Notes under the pieces: model-generated | The model's database searches: none | What the model was told of the DNA's origin: nothing | The model's input: the letters and a program-made list of their open reading frames with translations, nothing else | Part shown: piece by piece, positions 14,875 through 22,728 of the stretch | Layout of the letters: every line of letters begins with the position of its first letter | Position numbering within the stretch: the first letter of the stretch is position 1 | Assembly: GCA_018457305.1 (NCBI GenBank) | Contig: JAGYHM010000005.1 | Span: forward strand, 1-25,988 | DNA from: Fusobacterium sp. | GTDB taxonomy: Bacteria; Fusobacteriota; Fusobacteriia; Fusobacteriales; Fusobacteriaceae | DNA: 25,988 nucleotides | Reading direction: 5' to 3' | Position numbers and translations under genes: made by a program

Positions 14875-16152
14875 TTAATTTTCCTTTGTTTTTATAAAAC
14901 TACAAAGCACTCCCACAACTAAAACTGGAACAAGCCAAGTTAATCCCAAATTAGAAAGTGGTAAAGCTGTATATATTTTTTGTAAAAATTCTGGTGCTTT
15001 AAATCCCATAACACCCCACGCTTCATAAGCTCCTATAAGTAAAGCAACTGCTGCTGTCCCTTTATAAACAAAATGATTTTTTATTTTAAAGAAATTTAAA
15101 AATATTAAAACTATTGTTACAGGATACATAAGTATCAAAACAGGTACAGCTACTATAACAATTTGATTTACTCCAAATAAAGCAAATAGAAAACTTACTA
15201 CTGTTGTAACAATAACAACTTTTGCATACGAAACTTTGAATAATTCACTAAAATATTCTCCCACACTTACTATTATTCCAATAGCAGTTGTCAAACATGC
15301 CCCAGCAACACAAATTGCTAAAATTATATAGCCAATCCTTCCTAATAAATTAACAGAAATTTTTACTAATAAATCTGTATTTTTAGAACCTTCAGCTAAA
15401 GCTATATTTCCAAAAGTTGAACCTATGTATGTTAAACCAATATACACAAGAGCTAAACCTATTGAAGCTATAAAACTTACTTTTAAGAAAAATATTGTTT
15501 CTTGTTTTTTAGTTAATTCTCTTCCATTTCTTATTGCCTTTAAAATAACACTTGCATAAACAACTCCTGCCATTGCATCAAGTGTTTGATAACCTTCTGT
15601 GAAACCTTTTTTAAACGGTAACTCAAAAGTTTTTTCAACTGTTGATAAATCATTAAAGAAAGTTCCTTTTACTAAAATTATAGTAAGAACTACTAACAAT
15701 ACTGGTGTTAAAATTTTCCCTATTCTATCTACAACTTTACTTTCACTTAAAGCAAAAAATAAAGATGCTCCAAAATATATAAATAAATATATGTATTTCA
15801 TAGTAGGCGTTGTAAATCCTGCATGAAAAAATGTTACTTCATAAGCTGTTGCCCCTGTTCTTGGAATAGCAAGTAAAGGCCCTATTGCAAGAATTACTGA
15901 CATACTATATATTTTTGCAAAAAGTGGTGAAACTTTATTAGAAAAATCATCTAACTTTTTACCAGCATTTCCACTTGCAATAATTGCAAGTAAGGGAAGC
16001 CCTACACCTGTTAATATAAAACCAAAAGCTGCCATTTGCCAATTAGTTCCCAAATCATATCCAAGGATTGGTGGAAATATTAAATTCCCTGCTCCAAATA
16101 ACATTGCAAATAATGCAAATCCCATCGTTACTACATCTACCATACTATACAT
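14875..16152 (-). CDS. brnQ: Branched-chain amino acid carrier, BrnQ (LIVCS) family
   Basis: Sodium- or proton-coupled uptake of leucine, isoleucine and valine across the inner membrane. The 425-residue protein is hydrophobic throughout, with about 12 membrane spans, and opens with the family signature around FAMLFGAGNLIFPP. Other family blocks are AIGPLLAIPRTGATAYE, KGFTEGYQTLDAMA and CVAGACLTTAIG. The ATG at 16152 follows GGAGG by about 7 bases. It sits 18 bases behind the ArsC/Spx-like gene on the same strand and is closed by a terminator, so the two form a unit driven from the extended -10 promoter near 16570. Confidence 0.95.
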   Translation of the reverse strand: MYSMVDVVTMGFALFAMLFGAGNLIFPPILGYDLGTNWQMAAFGFILTGVGLPLLAIIASGNAGKKLDDFSNKVSPLFAKIYSMSVILAIGPLLAIPRTGATAYEVTFFHAGFTTPTMKYIYLFIYFGASLFFALSESKVVDRIGKILTPVLLVVLTIILVKGTFFNDLSTVEKTFELPFKKGFTEGYQTLDAMAGVVYASVILKAIRNGRELTKKQETIFFLKVSFIASIGLALVYIGLTYIGSTFGNIALAEGSKNTDLLVKISVNLLGRIGYIILAICVAGACLTTAIGIIVSVGEYFSELFKVSYAKVVIVTTVVSFLFALFGVNQIVIVAVPVLILMYPVTIVLIFLNFFKIKNHFVYKGTAAVALLIGAYEAWGVMGFKAPEFLQKIYTALPLSNLGLTWLVPVLVVGVLCSFIKTKEN

Positions 16153-16170
16153 ATCTTTTCCTCCATTATA

Positions 16171-16533
16171 TTATTTCTTAAAAAATTCTGCCCACTCGGA
16201 TTCTTTAAATGCTATTAAAACTCCTTTTTTACTAACTACTATCGGCCTTTTAATCAGTTTCCCATTTGATGCTAAAAGTTTTATACATTCTTCAACACTC
16301 ATTTCAGAAATTTTATCTTTTAATTTCATTTCTCTGTAAACTATTCCACTCGTATTAAAAAATTTCTTAATTTCTTTTCCACTTTTTTCAAAATATTTTT
16401 TTAATTCTTTTTCTGTAGGTGTATTTAAAACTATATCTATGTTATCAAATTCAATATTTTTTTCTTCTAACCATTTTCTAGCTTTAACACAAGTACTACA
16501 TCTAGGGTAATTTATAAATTTCACTTTTTCCAT
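16171..16533 (-). CDS. ArsC/Spx family thioredoxin-fold protein
   Basis: A 120-residue protein of the arsenate reductase/Spx/YffB superfamily. It shows an N-terminal C-S-T-C redox pair (residues 12-15, YPRCSTCVKARKWL), the TPTEKELKKYFEKSG helix, and the RPIV block (residues near 98) with a conserved arginine. This resembles the YusI/YffB-like branch more than true arsenate reductases, and there is no ars operon nearby. Substrate and role are unknown; it could be a thiol-disulfide enzyme or an Spx-type regulator, though the latter usually lacks this exact context. It leads the unit with brnQ, 18 bases ahead of it. Confidence 0.88.
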   Translation of the reverse strand: MEKVKFINYPRCSTCVKARKWLEEKNIEFDNIDIVLNTPTEKELKKYFEKSGKEIKKFFNTSGIVYREMKLKDKISEMSVEECIKLLASNGKLIKRPIVVSKKGVLIAFKESEWAEFFKK

Positions 16534-16566
16534 AAATCATCACTCCTTTAATTTGTATTAGCTTTT

Positions 16567-16575
16567 ATTATAACA
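16567..16575 (-). promoter_or_regulatory. Extended -10 promoter for the arsC-like/brnQ unit
   Basis: On the minus strand TG-T-TATAAT: a perfect -10 (16567-16572) with TG one base before it. The -35 position is poor (TTAGAG). Transcription would start roughly 27 bases before the ATG at 16533. Confidence 0.6.
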
Positions 16576-16746
16576 TAATTTTTTTTAATCTCTAAATTTT
16601 TTCTAAAAAAATTTTATTTTTTACTACTTTATGAACAAAAAGTTTTTTTATTTGGAATTTTTTTAAATTAAAACTAGATATTTTCTATTAAACATTATAT
16701 AATAGTAGAAATAAATTTTTTTTATTGAATATCTATTGGAGGAAAT

Positions 16747-18276
16747 ATGATTTTATCTTTTTATATTCTTATAGTTTTTTTAATATATTTATTTTTTTCT
16801 TTTGTATATTACAAGAGAACTGTTAAGAATTTTATAAACGAAGAATTAAAAATTATAACAGGTTTAAAAAATAAAGAAAACCTTGATAATTTACATGAAA
16901 ATATAAAATCAGAATATGAAGAAACTCTCAATAAAATTATAACTCAAGGGAATGAACTTGAAAATTCTCTTGTTGAGCTCAAAGAATTTAGAAATGAACT
17001 TGATGTAACATATAACACTCTTGTTTCTAAATCTTCTCAATTGGAGTATTCAAATCAATTACTTGAAATGAGGGTAAAAAATCTCTCTAATCTAAATCAA
17101 ATTTCGAGAAGTACCTTGTCAATGTTTGATTTAGAAAAAATTATTGATACGGTTGCTGATGCTTATTTTATATTAACAGCGACTCGTAGAATATCTATTT
17201 ATATTTGGGAAAATGGAACATTAACTAACAAAAAAATTAAAGGTGCTATTGATTTTTCAGATAATGCTTATTACCCTTATGAATTTTTTATAAAATTTAC
17301 TGAAAATGATTTTAATAAAATTTATGCTGATTTAGGAAGAAATATAACTACTTTAAATGATGAAAAATTATTGATTTCACCTCTTAAAGTGAAAAATAAA
17401 GAAATTGGAGTTATTTATATTGTTCAAGATAAAAATAAATTATTAAAGTTAAATAAAGAAATGATATCTGCACTTGCTATACAAGCATCTATTGCTATTG
17501 AAAATGCAACTAATCACTCTGAGCTGATTATAAAAGAAAGAATTTCTAAAGAATTGGAACTGGCTTCTTCAATGCAAAAACAAATTTTGCCAGAATCTAT
17601 AAATAATCTTATCGGTTATGATATTGCAACTTATTTTAGTCCTGCCAAAGAAATTGGTGGAGATTATTATGATTATTCTTTAAAGGATAATATATTTTCA
17701 ATCAGTATGGCAGATGTAAGTGGAAAGGGAGTTCCAGCAGCATTTTTAATGGCTCTATCTCGTTCTATTTTAAAAACTATAAATTATATTTCAACTTATG
17801 GACCAGCAGAAGAATTAAATTTATTTAATAAAATAATTTTTAAAGATATCACAGAAGATATGTTTATAACTATTATGAATGCTAACTACGATTTAAAAAC
17901 AAATATACTAACTTATTCAAGTGCAGGACACAATCCTATACTTATATATAAAAAAGAAACTAATAAGATAGAAGTATGTGGGACTAAGGGAGTTGCAATT
18001 GGTTTTATAGAAAATTATAATTATAAAGAAGAAAATATTGATTTTAAAAATGGAGATATTGCAATTTTTTATACAGATGGTATTATTGAAGCTGAAAACA
18101 ATAAAAAAGAATTGTTTGGAATAGAGAGATTAAAAGAAACTATTTTAAATAACTCTAACTGTAATGTTAATGAATTAAAAGAAAAAATATTAGAAGCAAT
18201 AAATAATTTTAGAGGAGAGAAAGAACAAAATGATGATATTACTTTCTTAATTCTAAAATCTGTTGCCAATAACTAA
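16747..18276 (+). CDS. Membrane-anchored GAF-PP2C serine/threonine phosphatase, RsbU-like
   Basis: A 509-residue signalling phosphatase of the SpoIIE/RsbU type. One N-terminal membrane span (about 4-22), a coiled coil (about 45-110), a GAF-like sensor domain (about 115-255), then the PP2C/SpoIIE catalytic domain (about 265-505). Metal-binding motifs are intact: GGDYYD (D306), MADVSGKGVPAA (D323, G326), YTDGIIEA and the C-terminal DD in NDDITFLIL. Family members dephosphorylate an anti-anti-sigma protein of the STAS fold, releasing a sigma factor. No STAS protein or RsbW-type kinase is in the window. The ATG at 16747 follows GGAGG; a TATAAT lies at 16698-16703 without a clear -35. DUF1385 and Rrf2 genes follow within 31 bases each. 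Confidence 0.93.
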   Translation: MILSFYILIVFLIYLFFSFVYYKRTVKNFINEELKIITGLKNKENLDNLHENIKSEYEETLNKIITQGNELENSLVELKEFRNELDVTYNTLVSKSSQLEYSNQLLEMRVKNLSNLNQISRSTLSMFDLEKIIDTVADAYFILTATRRISIYIWENGTLTNKKIKGAIDFSDNAYYPYEFFIKFTENDFNKIYADLGRNITTLNDEKLLISPLKVKNKEIGVIYIVQDKNKLLKLNKEMISALAIQASIAIENATNHSELIIKERISKELELASSMQKQILPESINNLIGYDIATYFSPAKEIGGDYYDYSLKDNIFSISMADVSGKGVPAAFLMALSRSILKTINYISTYGPAEELNLFNKIIFKDITEDMFITIMNANYDLKTNILTYSSAGHNPILIYKKETNKIEVCGTKGVAIGFIENYNYKEENIDFKNGDIAIFYTDGIIEAENNKKELFGIERLKETILNNSNCNVNELKEKILEAINNFRGEKEQNDDITFLILKSVANN

Positions 18277-18306
18277 ATTAAGAATTTAAAAAATTGAAGG
18301 AGAAAA

Positions 18307-19212
18307 ATGAATAATAAAGTATCAATTGGTGGTCAAGCTGTTATTGAAGGTGTTATGATGAGGGGAACTAAATTTTTAGCAACTGCTGTCAGAAAACCTT
18401 CTGGAAAAATAGTTTACAAAAAAACCAATATAATTGGAAATAATAAAGAATTTTTTAAAAAACCTTTTATAAGAGGTGTAGTTATGCTTTTTGAATCTCT
18501 TGTAATCGGAGTAAAAGAATTAACTTTTTCTGCTAACCAAGCAGGAGAAGAAGGAGAAAGTTTATCAGATAAGGAAGCCATCTTAACAACAATCGTTTCT
18601 TTATCTTTGGGGATTGGACTTTTTATAGTTCTTCCTTCTATTATTGGAGGCTTTGCTTTTCCCAACAATAAAATGTATGCTAATTTAGTTGAAGCCACTT
18701 TTAGATTAGTTGCCTTTGTTGGCTATATTTGGGGAATATCTTTTTCAAAAGATATTAAAAGAGTTTTTGAATATCACGGTGCAGAACACAAGTCTATTTA
18801 TGCCTACGAAAATGATATGGAACTTACTCCAGAAAATGCAAAAAAATTTACAACTTTACACCCAAGATGTGGAACAAGTTTTTTATTTATAGTAATGTTT
18901 ATAGCAATTATTGTATTTTCTATAATAGATTTTATTTTACCTGTTCCAACAAGTTTAATGGGGAAATTTTTTCTTAAAATTATTTTAAGAGTATTTCTAA
19001 TGCCACTTATTGCAAGTTTATCTTATGAAGTTCAAAGATATAGTAGTAAGCATTTAGATAATCCTTTAATAAAAATAATATCTTTCCCAGGACTTTCATT
19101 ACAAAAAATTACAACTAAAGAACCAGATTTAAAAGAATTAGAAGTTGCCATCGTGGCAATAAAAGTTTCTCTTGGAGAAACTGTTGATAATGCAGAAGAA
19201 GTTTTTGAATAA
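18307..19212 (+). CDS. DUF1385 family membrane protein (YqhQ-like)
   Basis: A 301-residue membrane protein of the DUF1385 family, whose biochemical role is not established. The N-terminal signature IGGQAVIEGVMMRG is clear. About four or five membrane spans fall in 95-245, with two conserved polar blocks between them: YHGAEHKSIYAYE and TLHPRCGTSFLF. Those two His- and Cys-bearing segments are the family's most conserved positions and may bind a metal or ligand. The ATG at 18307 follows AAGGAG by 4 bases. It lies 30 bases after the phosphatase gene and 26 before the Rrf2 gene start, in one likely operon. In many Firmicutes this family sits beside prfA/hemK or rpmE genes; that is not the case here. 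Confidence 0.92.
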   Translation: MNNKVSIGGQAVIEGVMMRGTKFLATAVRKPSGKIVYKKTNIIGNNKEFFKKPFIRGVVMLFESLVIGVKELTFSANQAGEEGESLSDKEAILTTIVSLSLGIGLFIVLPSIIGGFAFPNNKMYANLVEATFRLVAFVGYIWGISFSKDIKRVFEYHGAEHKSIYAYENDMELTPENAKKFTTLHPRCGTSFLFIVMFIAIIVFSIIDFILPVPTSLMGKFFLKIILRVFLMPLIASLSYEVQRYSSKHLDNPLIKIISFPGLSLQKITTKEPDLKELEVAIVAIKVSLGETVDNAEEVFE

Positions 19213-19238
19213 TTTTACGAATTTAAGAGGTGGTAAAA

Positions 19239-19658
19239 ATGAGATTAAAAAATGAAATTGAGTATGTTTTTAGAATTTTAGATTATTTATCAAGGCAGGG
19301 TGTAGATAAAATAGTAACATCTGCAGAGATATCAAAACATGAAAATATTCCTCATCTTTTTGGAATTAGAATCCTTAAAAAAATGGAAAAAGAAGGGCTA
19401 TTAAAAATATTTAAAGGCTCAAAAGGTGGATATCAATTAAATAGAAATCCTAAAGATATAACTTTAAGAGATGCCGTTGAAACAATTGAAAAAAATATTA
19501 TCATAAAAGATAAATCTTGTAAGGTTGGAGTAACTTCTTGTGCCATTATCTTTGATGCTTTAGAAGAAGTTGAAAGAAATTTTTTAAATAATTTAGAAAA
19601 ATATAATTTTGAATATGTTGCTTGTTGCCCTGCAATAGATCCTAAAAATAAAAAATAA
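19239..19658 (+). CDS. Rrf2 family transcriptional regulator
   Basis: A 139-residue regulator with the Rrf2 winged-helix layout: EYVFRILDYLSRQ at the N-terminus, a recognition helix region with HLFGIRILKKMEKEGLL, and the wing GSKGGYQLNRNP. Iron-sulfur members such as IscR use three clustered cysteines. Here two lie as C-x6-C (SCKVGVTSC) after the dimerisation helix begins, and a CC pair near the C-terminus (VACCPA), so a cluster or thiol switch is possible but not standard. The ATG at 19239 has AGAGGTGG 5 bases upstream; a GTG at 19230 falls within that site. It is last in the phosphatase-DUF1385 operon and is closed by a terminator. The nifS-nifU genes it might control lie about 11 kb away. 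Confidence 0.9.
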   Translation: MRLKNEIEYVFRILDYLSRQGVDKIVTSAEISKHENIPHLFGIRILKKMEKEGLLKIFKGSKGGYQLNRNPKDITLRDAVETIEKNIIIKDKSCKVGVTSCAIIFDALEEVERNFLNNLEKYNFEYVACCPAIDPKNKK

Positions 19659-19674
19659 ATATAATATTATTTTA

Positions 19675-19707
19675 AAAATCATCACTTAAAGTGGTGATTT
19701 TCTTTTT
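19675..19707 (+). terminator. Terminator of the phosphatase-DUF1385-Rrf2 operon
   Basis: AAAATCATCAC (19675-19685) pairs with GTGGTGATTTT (19691-19701), with one G-U pair and a 5-base loop, and is followed by CTTTTT. It lies 16 bases after the Rrf2 stop. Confidence 0.85.
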
Positions 19708-19735
19708 ATAAAATTATAATTTTCTTAAATATTAA

Positions 19736-19862
19736 AACTGCGTTCGCTTTCTTAGTTTTTCTTTAAAAGTTTTGCTCTTTTAGAAAATCTTAGATGCTTA
19801 ACGAAGTGGTAGAGTACGCTCGCTGTTTCCCCTTCATGTGGGGGCGGTGCTCCCTCTCCCCC
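19736..19862 (-). repeat. Disrupted type B repeat (probable)
   Basis: Read on the minus strand, a type B repeat should contain GAGCGTAGCGAACGCAGTT. Here the two halves appear as AACTGCGTTCGCT (19736-19748) and ACGCTCGCTGTTTCCCCTTC (19816-19835) on the plus strand, separated by 67 bases. Beyond 19835 the sequence (TGTGGGGGCGGTGCTCC) is a worn version of the remaining hairpin. The 362-base gap from 19659 holds only this, the terminators on either side and the type A repeat at 19879. Confidence 0.5.
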
Positions 19863-19878
19863 TTTTATAATTTTTTAA

Positions 19879-19939
19879 GAGGGTGTCGGGGCGACAGCCC
19901 CGACATAAAAAGCGAGCAGGGCTTTGCCCGTGGCGAGCC
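19879..19939 (+). repeat. Type A two-hairpin intergenic repeat
   Basis: GTCGGGGC-gaca-GCCCCGAC, ATAAAA, then AGCGAGC and GGCGAGCC around GGGC-ttt-GCCC. The small hairpin has a different stem sequence from the copies at 6991 and 9651 but still pairs. The A+T arm ATTTTTTAAGAGGG precedes it as in other copies. Confidence 0.85.
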
Positions 19940-19972
19940 AAAAAAGTCAGATTATAATTTCCTTGGATATAA

Positions 19973-20002
19973 AAAAGAGATAGTCTACAAACTATCTCTT
20001 TT
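19973..20002 (-). terminator. Terminator of the HU gene
   Basis: AAAAGAGATAGT (19973-19984) and ACTATCTCTTTT (19991-20002), a perfect 12-bp stem with a 6-base loop. T residues follow on the minus strand. It lies 18 bases after the HU stop. Confidence 0.85.
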
Positions 20003-20020
20003 CTATATAAATTTATTTAA

Positions 20021-20302
20021 TTATTTTACTTTTGCTATTTTGTCTGCTAAAGTTTTTCCAACTTTAAATTTAACAACACTCTTAGCTTTAACTTTCATTT
20101 TTTTACCAGTTTGAGGATTCATAACTTCTCTAGCTTCTCTTTTTTTAACTTCCCAAGAACCAAATCCTATAAATCTTACTCCTTTAGTTTTAACTAATCC
20201 TTCTTCAACTGTTTCTAAGAAAGCACTAACTAATTTTTCAGATTCTTTTAATTTTAATCCACCTTTTTCCGCAAATGCAGCAACAAATTCCTTTTTTGTC
20301 AT
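20021..20302 (-). CDS. hup: HU family histone-like DNA-binding protein
   Basis: Small basic nucleoid protein that bends and compacts DNA as a dimer. Its 93 residues match the family's usual 90-95. An N-terminal helical dimerisation part (TKKEFVAAFAEKGGLKLKESEKLV) is followed by the signature RFIGFGSWEVKKREAREVMNP and the DNA-clasping arm, QTGKKMKVKAKSVVKF. The arm proline in MNPQTG is present. A consensus promoter and a strong terminator make it a single-gene unit. A good ribosome site (GGAGG) precedes the ATG at 20302. Confidence 0.96.
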   Translation of the reverse strand: MTKKEFVAAFAEKGGLKLKESEKLVSAFLETVEEGLVKTKGVRFIGFGSWEVKKREAREVMNPQTGKKMKVKAKSVVKFKVGKTLADKIAKVK

Positions 20303-20370
20303 TTTCTAACCTCCATATTTTTTTTTTTTATGTAAAACACTAAGAATGCACTAATTTTACTTATGTTAAA

Positions 20371-20399
20371 ATTTTACTACAATTTTTTTACTATGTCAA
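20371..20399 (-). promoter_or_regulatory. Consensus sigma70 promoter for hup
   Basis: Minus strand TTGACA (20394-20399), 17-base spacer, TAAAAT (20371-20376). The leader would be about 60 bases. This fits the high expression expected of HU. Confidence 0.85.
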
Positions 20400-20487
20400 G
20401 CAATAAATCTATATTTTTAAATATATTTTTTAAATTTTATTTTAATCAAAAATTCTTGTTTCAATATTAGTTATATTTGACCTTTTT

Positions 20488-21780
20488 TTAAACAAGTAAA
20501 TGCAATAGGCAAATAGCTCCTATAAATAAAAGAGATAAATTTATCTTTTTAAATTCTCCAGTAGTTATATGAACTATAATATATGCTAAAAATCCTAATG
20601 CTAATCCTTTACTAATACTATAAGTTAAAGGCATAGTAAATATAAGTATAAATGCTGGGAATAAAGTTTTTAAATCTTTAAAATCTAATTCTGCAACTTG
20701 TTTAAACATATAAACTCCAACTACTACAAGTGCAGGAGCTGTTGCATAAGCTGGAACAATTGCTACAAGTGGCGAAAAGAATAGAGCTAATAAAAATCCT
20801 AAACCTGTTATCACTGATGCTAAACCTGTTTTTGCTCCAACTGAAATTCCTGCGGCTGATTCCACATAAGAAGTTACAGTTGTTGTTCCTAATAATGCTC
20901 CTATTATTGTTGAAATTGCATCTGAATAAAGCATTTTTCCTAAACCTTTTATTTTCCCTTTTTCATCTACCATTCCTAATTCTTTCGTACAACTTATTAG
21001 TGTTCCAAGAGTATCAAACATATCCACAAACATAAATGAGAATATAGGCCCTATTAAAGAAAACTTTAATGCTCCTAATACATCTAGTTTGAATAAAACT
21101 GGTGCCATGCTAGGTGGCATTGAAATTACTTTTTCTGGTAACGAAACATCTCCAAATAAAATTCCTAAAATAGTTGTAACTATTATTCCTAATAAAATTC
21201 CACCTTTAATTCTTTTTATTTCCATAAAAATAATTAAAAATAAGCCTGCTAAAGAAATATAAAGTGTATTTGTAAGTGGCCCCATACTAACAAAAGTTGC
21301 ATCATTTTTAACTACTAAGCCCATAGCTTTTAATCCTATAAAAGCTATAAATAAACCTATTCCTCCTCCAGCTGCTAACTTTAATGTCAAAGGAATTGCA
21401 TTTGCAATTTTTTCTCTAATTCCACCTAAAGACATTATTAAGAAGAATACACCTGAAATAAATACTATTCCTAGACCTACTTCCCAAGGAACTTTCTTTT
21501 CCATAACCAAAGTAAAAGTAAAGAAAGCATTTAATCCCATACCTGGTGCCAATGATACTGGCACATTTGCAAAAAGTCCAGATATAGCAGAACCAATAAA
21601 AGCTGCTATACATGTAACTGTTATCAATGCCCCCTTATCCATTCCAGATATTGAAAGCAAAGATGGATTTACAATAATTATATAGGCCATTGCCAAAAAT
21701 GTTGTAACCCCTCCTATAACTTCCGTAGAAACATTACTACCTCTTTCCGTAATCTTAAACTGCTTGTCTAAAAAACTCAT
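20488..21780 (-). CDS. NCS2/AzgA-type purine (hypoxanthine/guanine) permease
   Basis: A 430-residue membrane protein with about 12-14 spans, of the AzgA/PbuG branch of the NCS2 nucleobase transporters, which take up purine bases with protons. Seen directly: the N-terminal FKITERGSNVSTEVIGGVTTF, the substrate-site block LAPGMGLNAFFTF, and GTTTVTSYVESAAGISVGAKTG, which is diagnostic of this branch. The exact base is not told by sequence. The second ATG (21780) is preferred, as it lies 4 bases from AGGAGG while the ATG at 21783 lies 1 base from it. It starts about 15 bases after the RluA-family gene, so a purine riboswitch would not fit between them and none was seen. Confidence 0.93.
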   Translation of the reverse strand: MSFLDKQFKITERGSNVSTEVIGGVTTFLAMAYIIIVNPSLLSISGMDKGALITVTCIAAFIGSAISGLFANVPVSLAPGMGLNAFFTFTLVMEKKVPWEVGLGIVFISGVFFLIMSLGGIREKIANAIPLTLKLAAGGGIGLFIAFIGLKAMGLVVKNDATFVSMGPLTNTLYISLAGLFLIIFMEIKRIKGGILLGIIVTTILGILFGDVSLPEKVISMPPSMAPVLFKLDVLGALKFSLIGPIFSFMFVDMFDTLGTLISCTKELGMVDEKGKIKGLGKMLYSDAISTIIGALLGTTTVTSYVESAAGISVGAKTGLASVITGLGFLLALFFSPLVAIVPAYATAPALVVVGVYMFKQVAELDFKDLKTLFPAFILIFTMPLTYSISKGLALGFLAYIIVHITTGEFKKINLSLLFIGAICLLHLLV

Positions 21781-21797
21781 CATTCCTCCTTTTAATA

Positions 21798-22703
21798 TTA
21801 AAAATTTTTAACTTTATCTATAAAAAATTTTGGTACTTCTAAGTCTATTTTTATATTTCTATTTTTAATTTCTAAATAATGAGAGAATAAGAACATCTCT
21901 TGTTTTTCACTAGTTTTTTTTCCATATTTTTCATCTCCAATAATAGGATGATTTATTTCGGATAATTGAACTCTTAATTGATGAGTTCTTCCAGTTAATA
22001 ATTTTGCTTCTAACAAAGTTATTTTACTATATTTTTTTATAATTTTGAAGTCTGTTATTGATTTTTTATAATTTTTTTTCTCTGTATTATGAGAAATAAC
22101 TTTTTCTTCATCTTTTTTTAAATAAATTTCTAGTCTAAAATTATCTTTATATTTTTTTTCATCAAGAACACCATAAACTAAAATATAATATTTTTTTTCA
22201 ATATTATTATTTCTAATTTCTTCTGCTAATTCTCTTGCAGTTCTTATATTTTTTGCTCCCAATAATAAACCAGAAGTCAATTTATCTATTCTATTTACAA
22301 AATTTATATTCTCATTTTGATAGTAACTCCTATATTCTTCTAGTAAACTAATATCGTGTCCACTGCCTCTATGAACAACATCTCCACAGATTTTATTTAT
22401 CACAAATAAATTTTCATCTTCATAAACTATAAAATTTTTCAATTCTTTTTTTCTAATTTCGTTTAATTCAATAAAATCTATTTTATTATCTTCAGCTAAA
22501 CCAAAATTATAGTTACTATAAATTATAATTTCATCTTTGAGTTGTATTCTGTAATTTTGAGAAACTTTTTTATTGTTTACTTTTATTTTTCCTTTTCTTA
22601 ACATCTTATACATATCAGATAGATAAATTTTTGTCAATTTTTTTCTAATAAATTTATCTATTCTTACATTTTCATATTCACTATCAACTACAAATTTTAT
22701 CAT
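21798..22703 (-). CDS. RluA family pseudouridine synthase
   Basis: Converts specific uridines of rRNA or tRNA to pseudouridine. The 301-residue protein has an N-terminal S4 RNA-binding domain (about 12-62, VRIDKFIRKKLTKIYLSD) and the catalytic domain with the active-site motif NRIDKLTSGLL (D140; usually HRLDxxTSGLL), then LLTGRTHQLRVQLSEINHPIIGD. The start at the ATG at 22703 is preceded by GGAG at a normal distance and just follows the rodA stop; a longer frame from 22757 would overlap rodA. The specific target (RluC, RluD or another) cannot be assigned by eye. Confidence 0.93.
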   Translation of the reverse strand: MIKFVVDSEYENVRIDKFIRKKLTKIYLSDMYKMLRKGKIKVNNKKVSQNYRIQLKDEIIIYSNYNFGLAEDNKIDFIELNEIRKKELKNFIVYEDENLFVINKICGDVVHRGSGHDISLLEEYRSYYQNENINFVNRIDKLTSGLLLGAKNIRTARELAEEIRNNNIEKKYYILVYGVLDEKKYKDNFRLEIYLKKDEEKVISHNTEKKNYKKSITDFKIIKKYSKITLLEAKLLTGRTHQLRVQLSEINHPIIGDEKYGKKTSEKQEMFLFSHYLEIKNRNIKIDLEVPKFFIDKVKNF

Positions 22704-22728
22704 TTTTTTCTCCAAAATTCTTTTTATT

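Noticed and set aside
16171..16533. Arsenate reductase of an ars operon
   Set aside because: The CSTC redox pair fits the wider ArsC/Spx family, but no arsR, arsB or acr3 gene is near and it is coupled to brnQ.
19794..20114. A 106-codon plus-strand open frame
   Set aside because: It is made of type B and type A repeat sequence, a terminator and the antisense of the HU gene.
21781..21797. Purine riboswitch for the NCS2 permease
   Set aside because: Only about 17 bases separate it from the upstream gene, too little for an aptamer, and none is seen elsewhere nearby.
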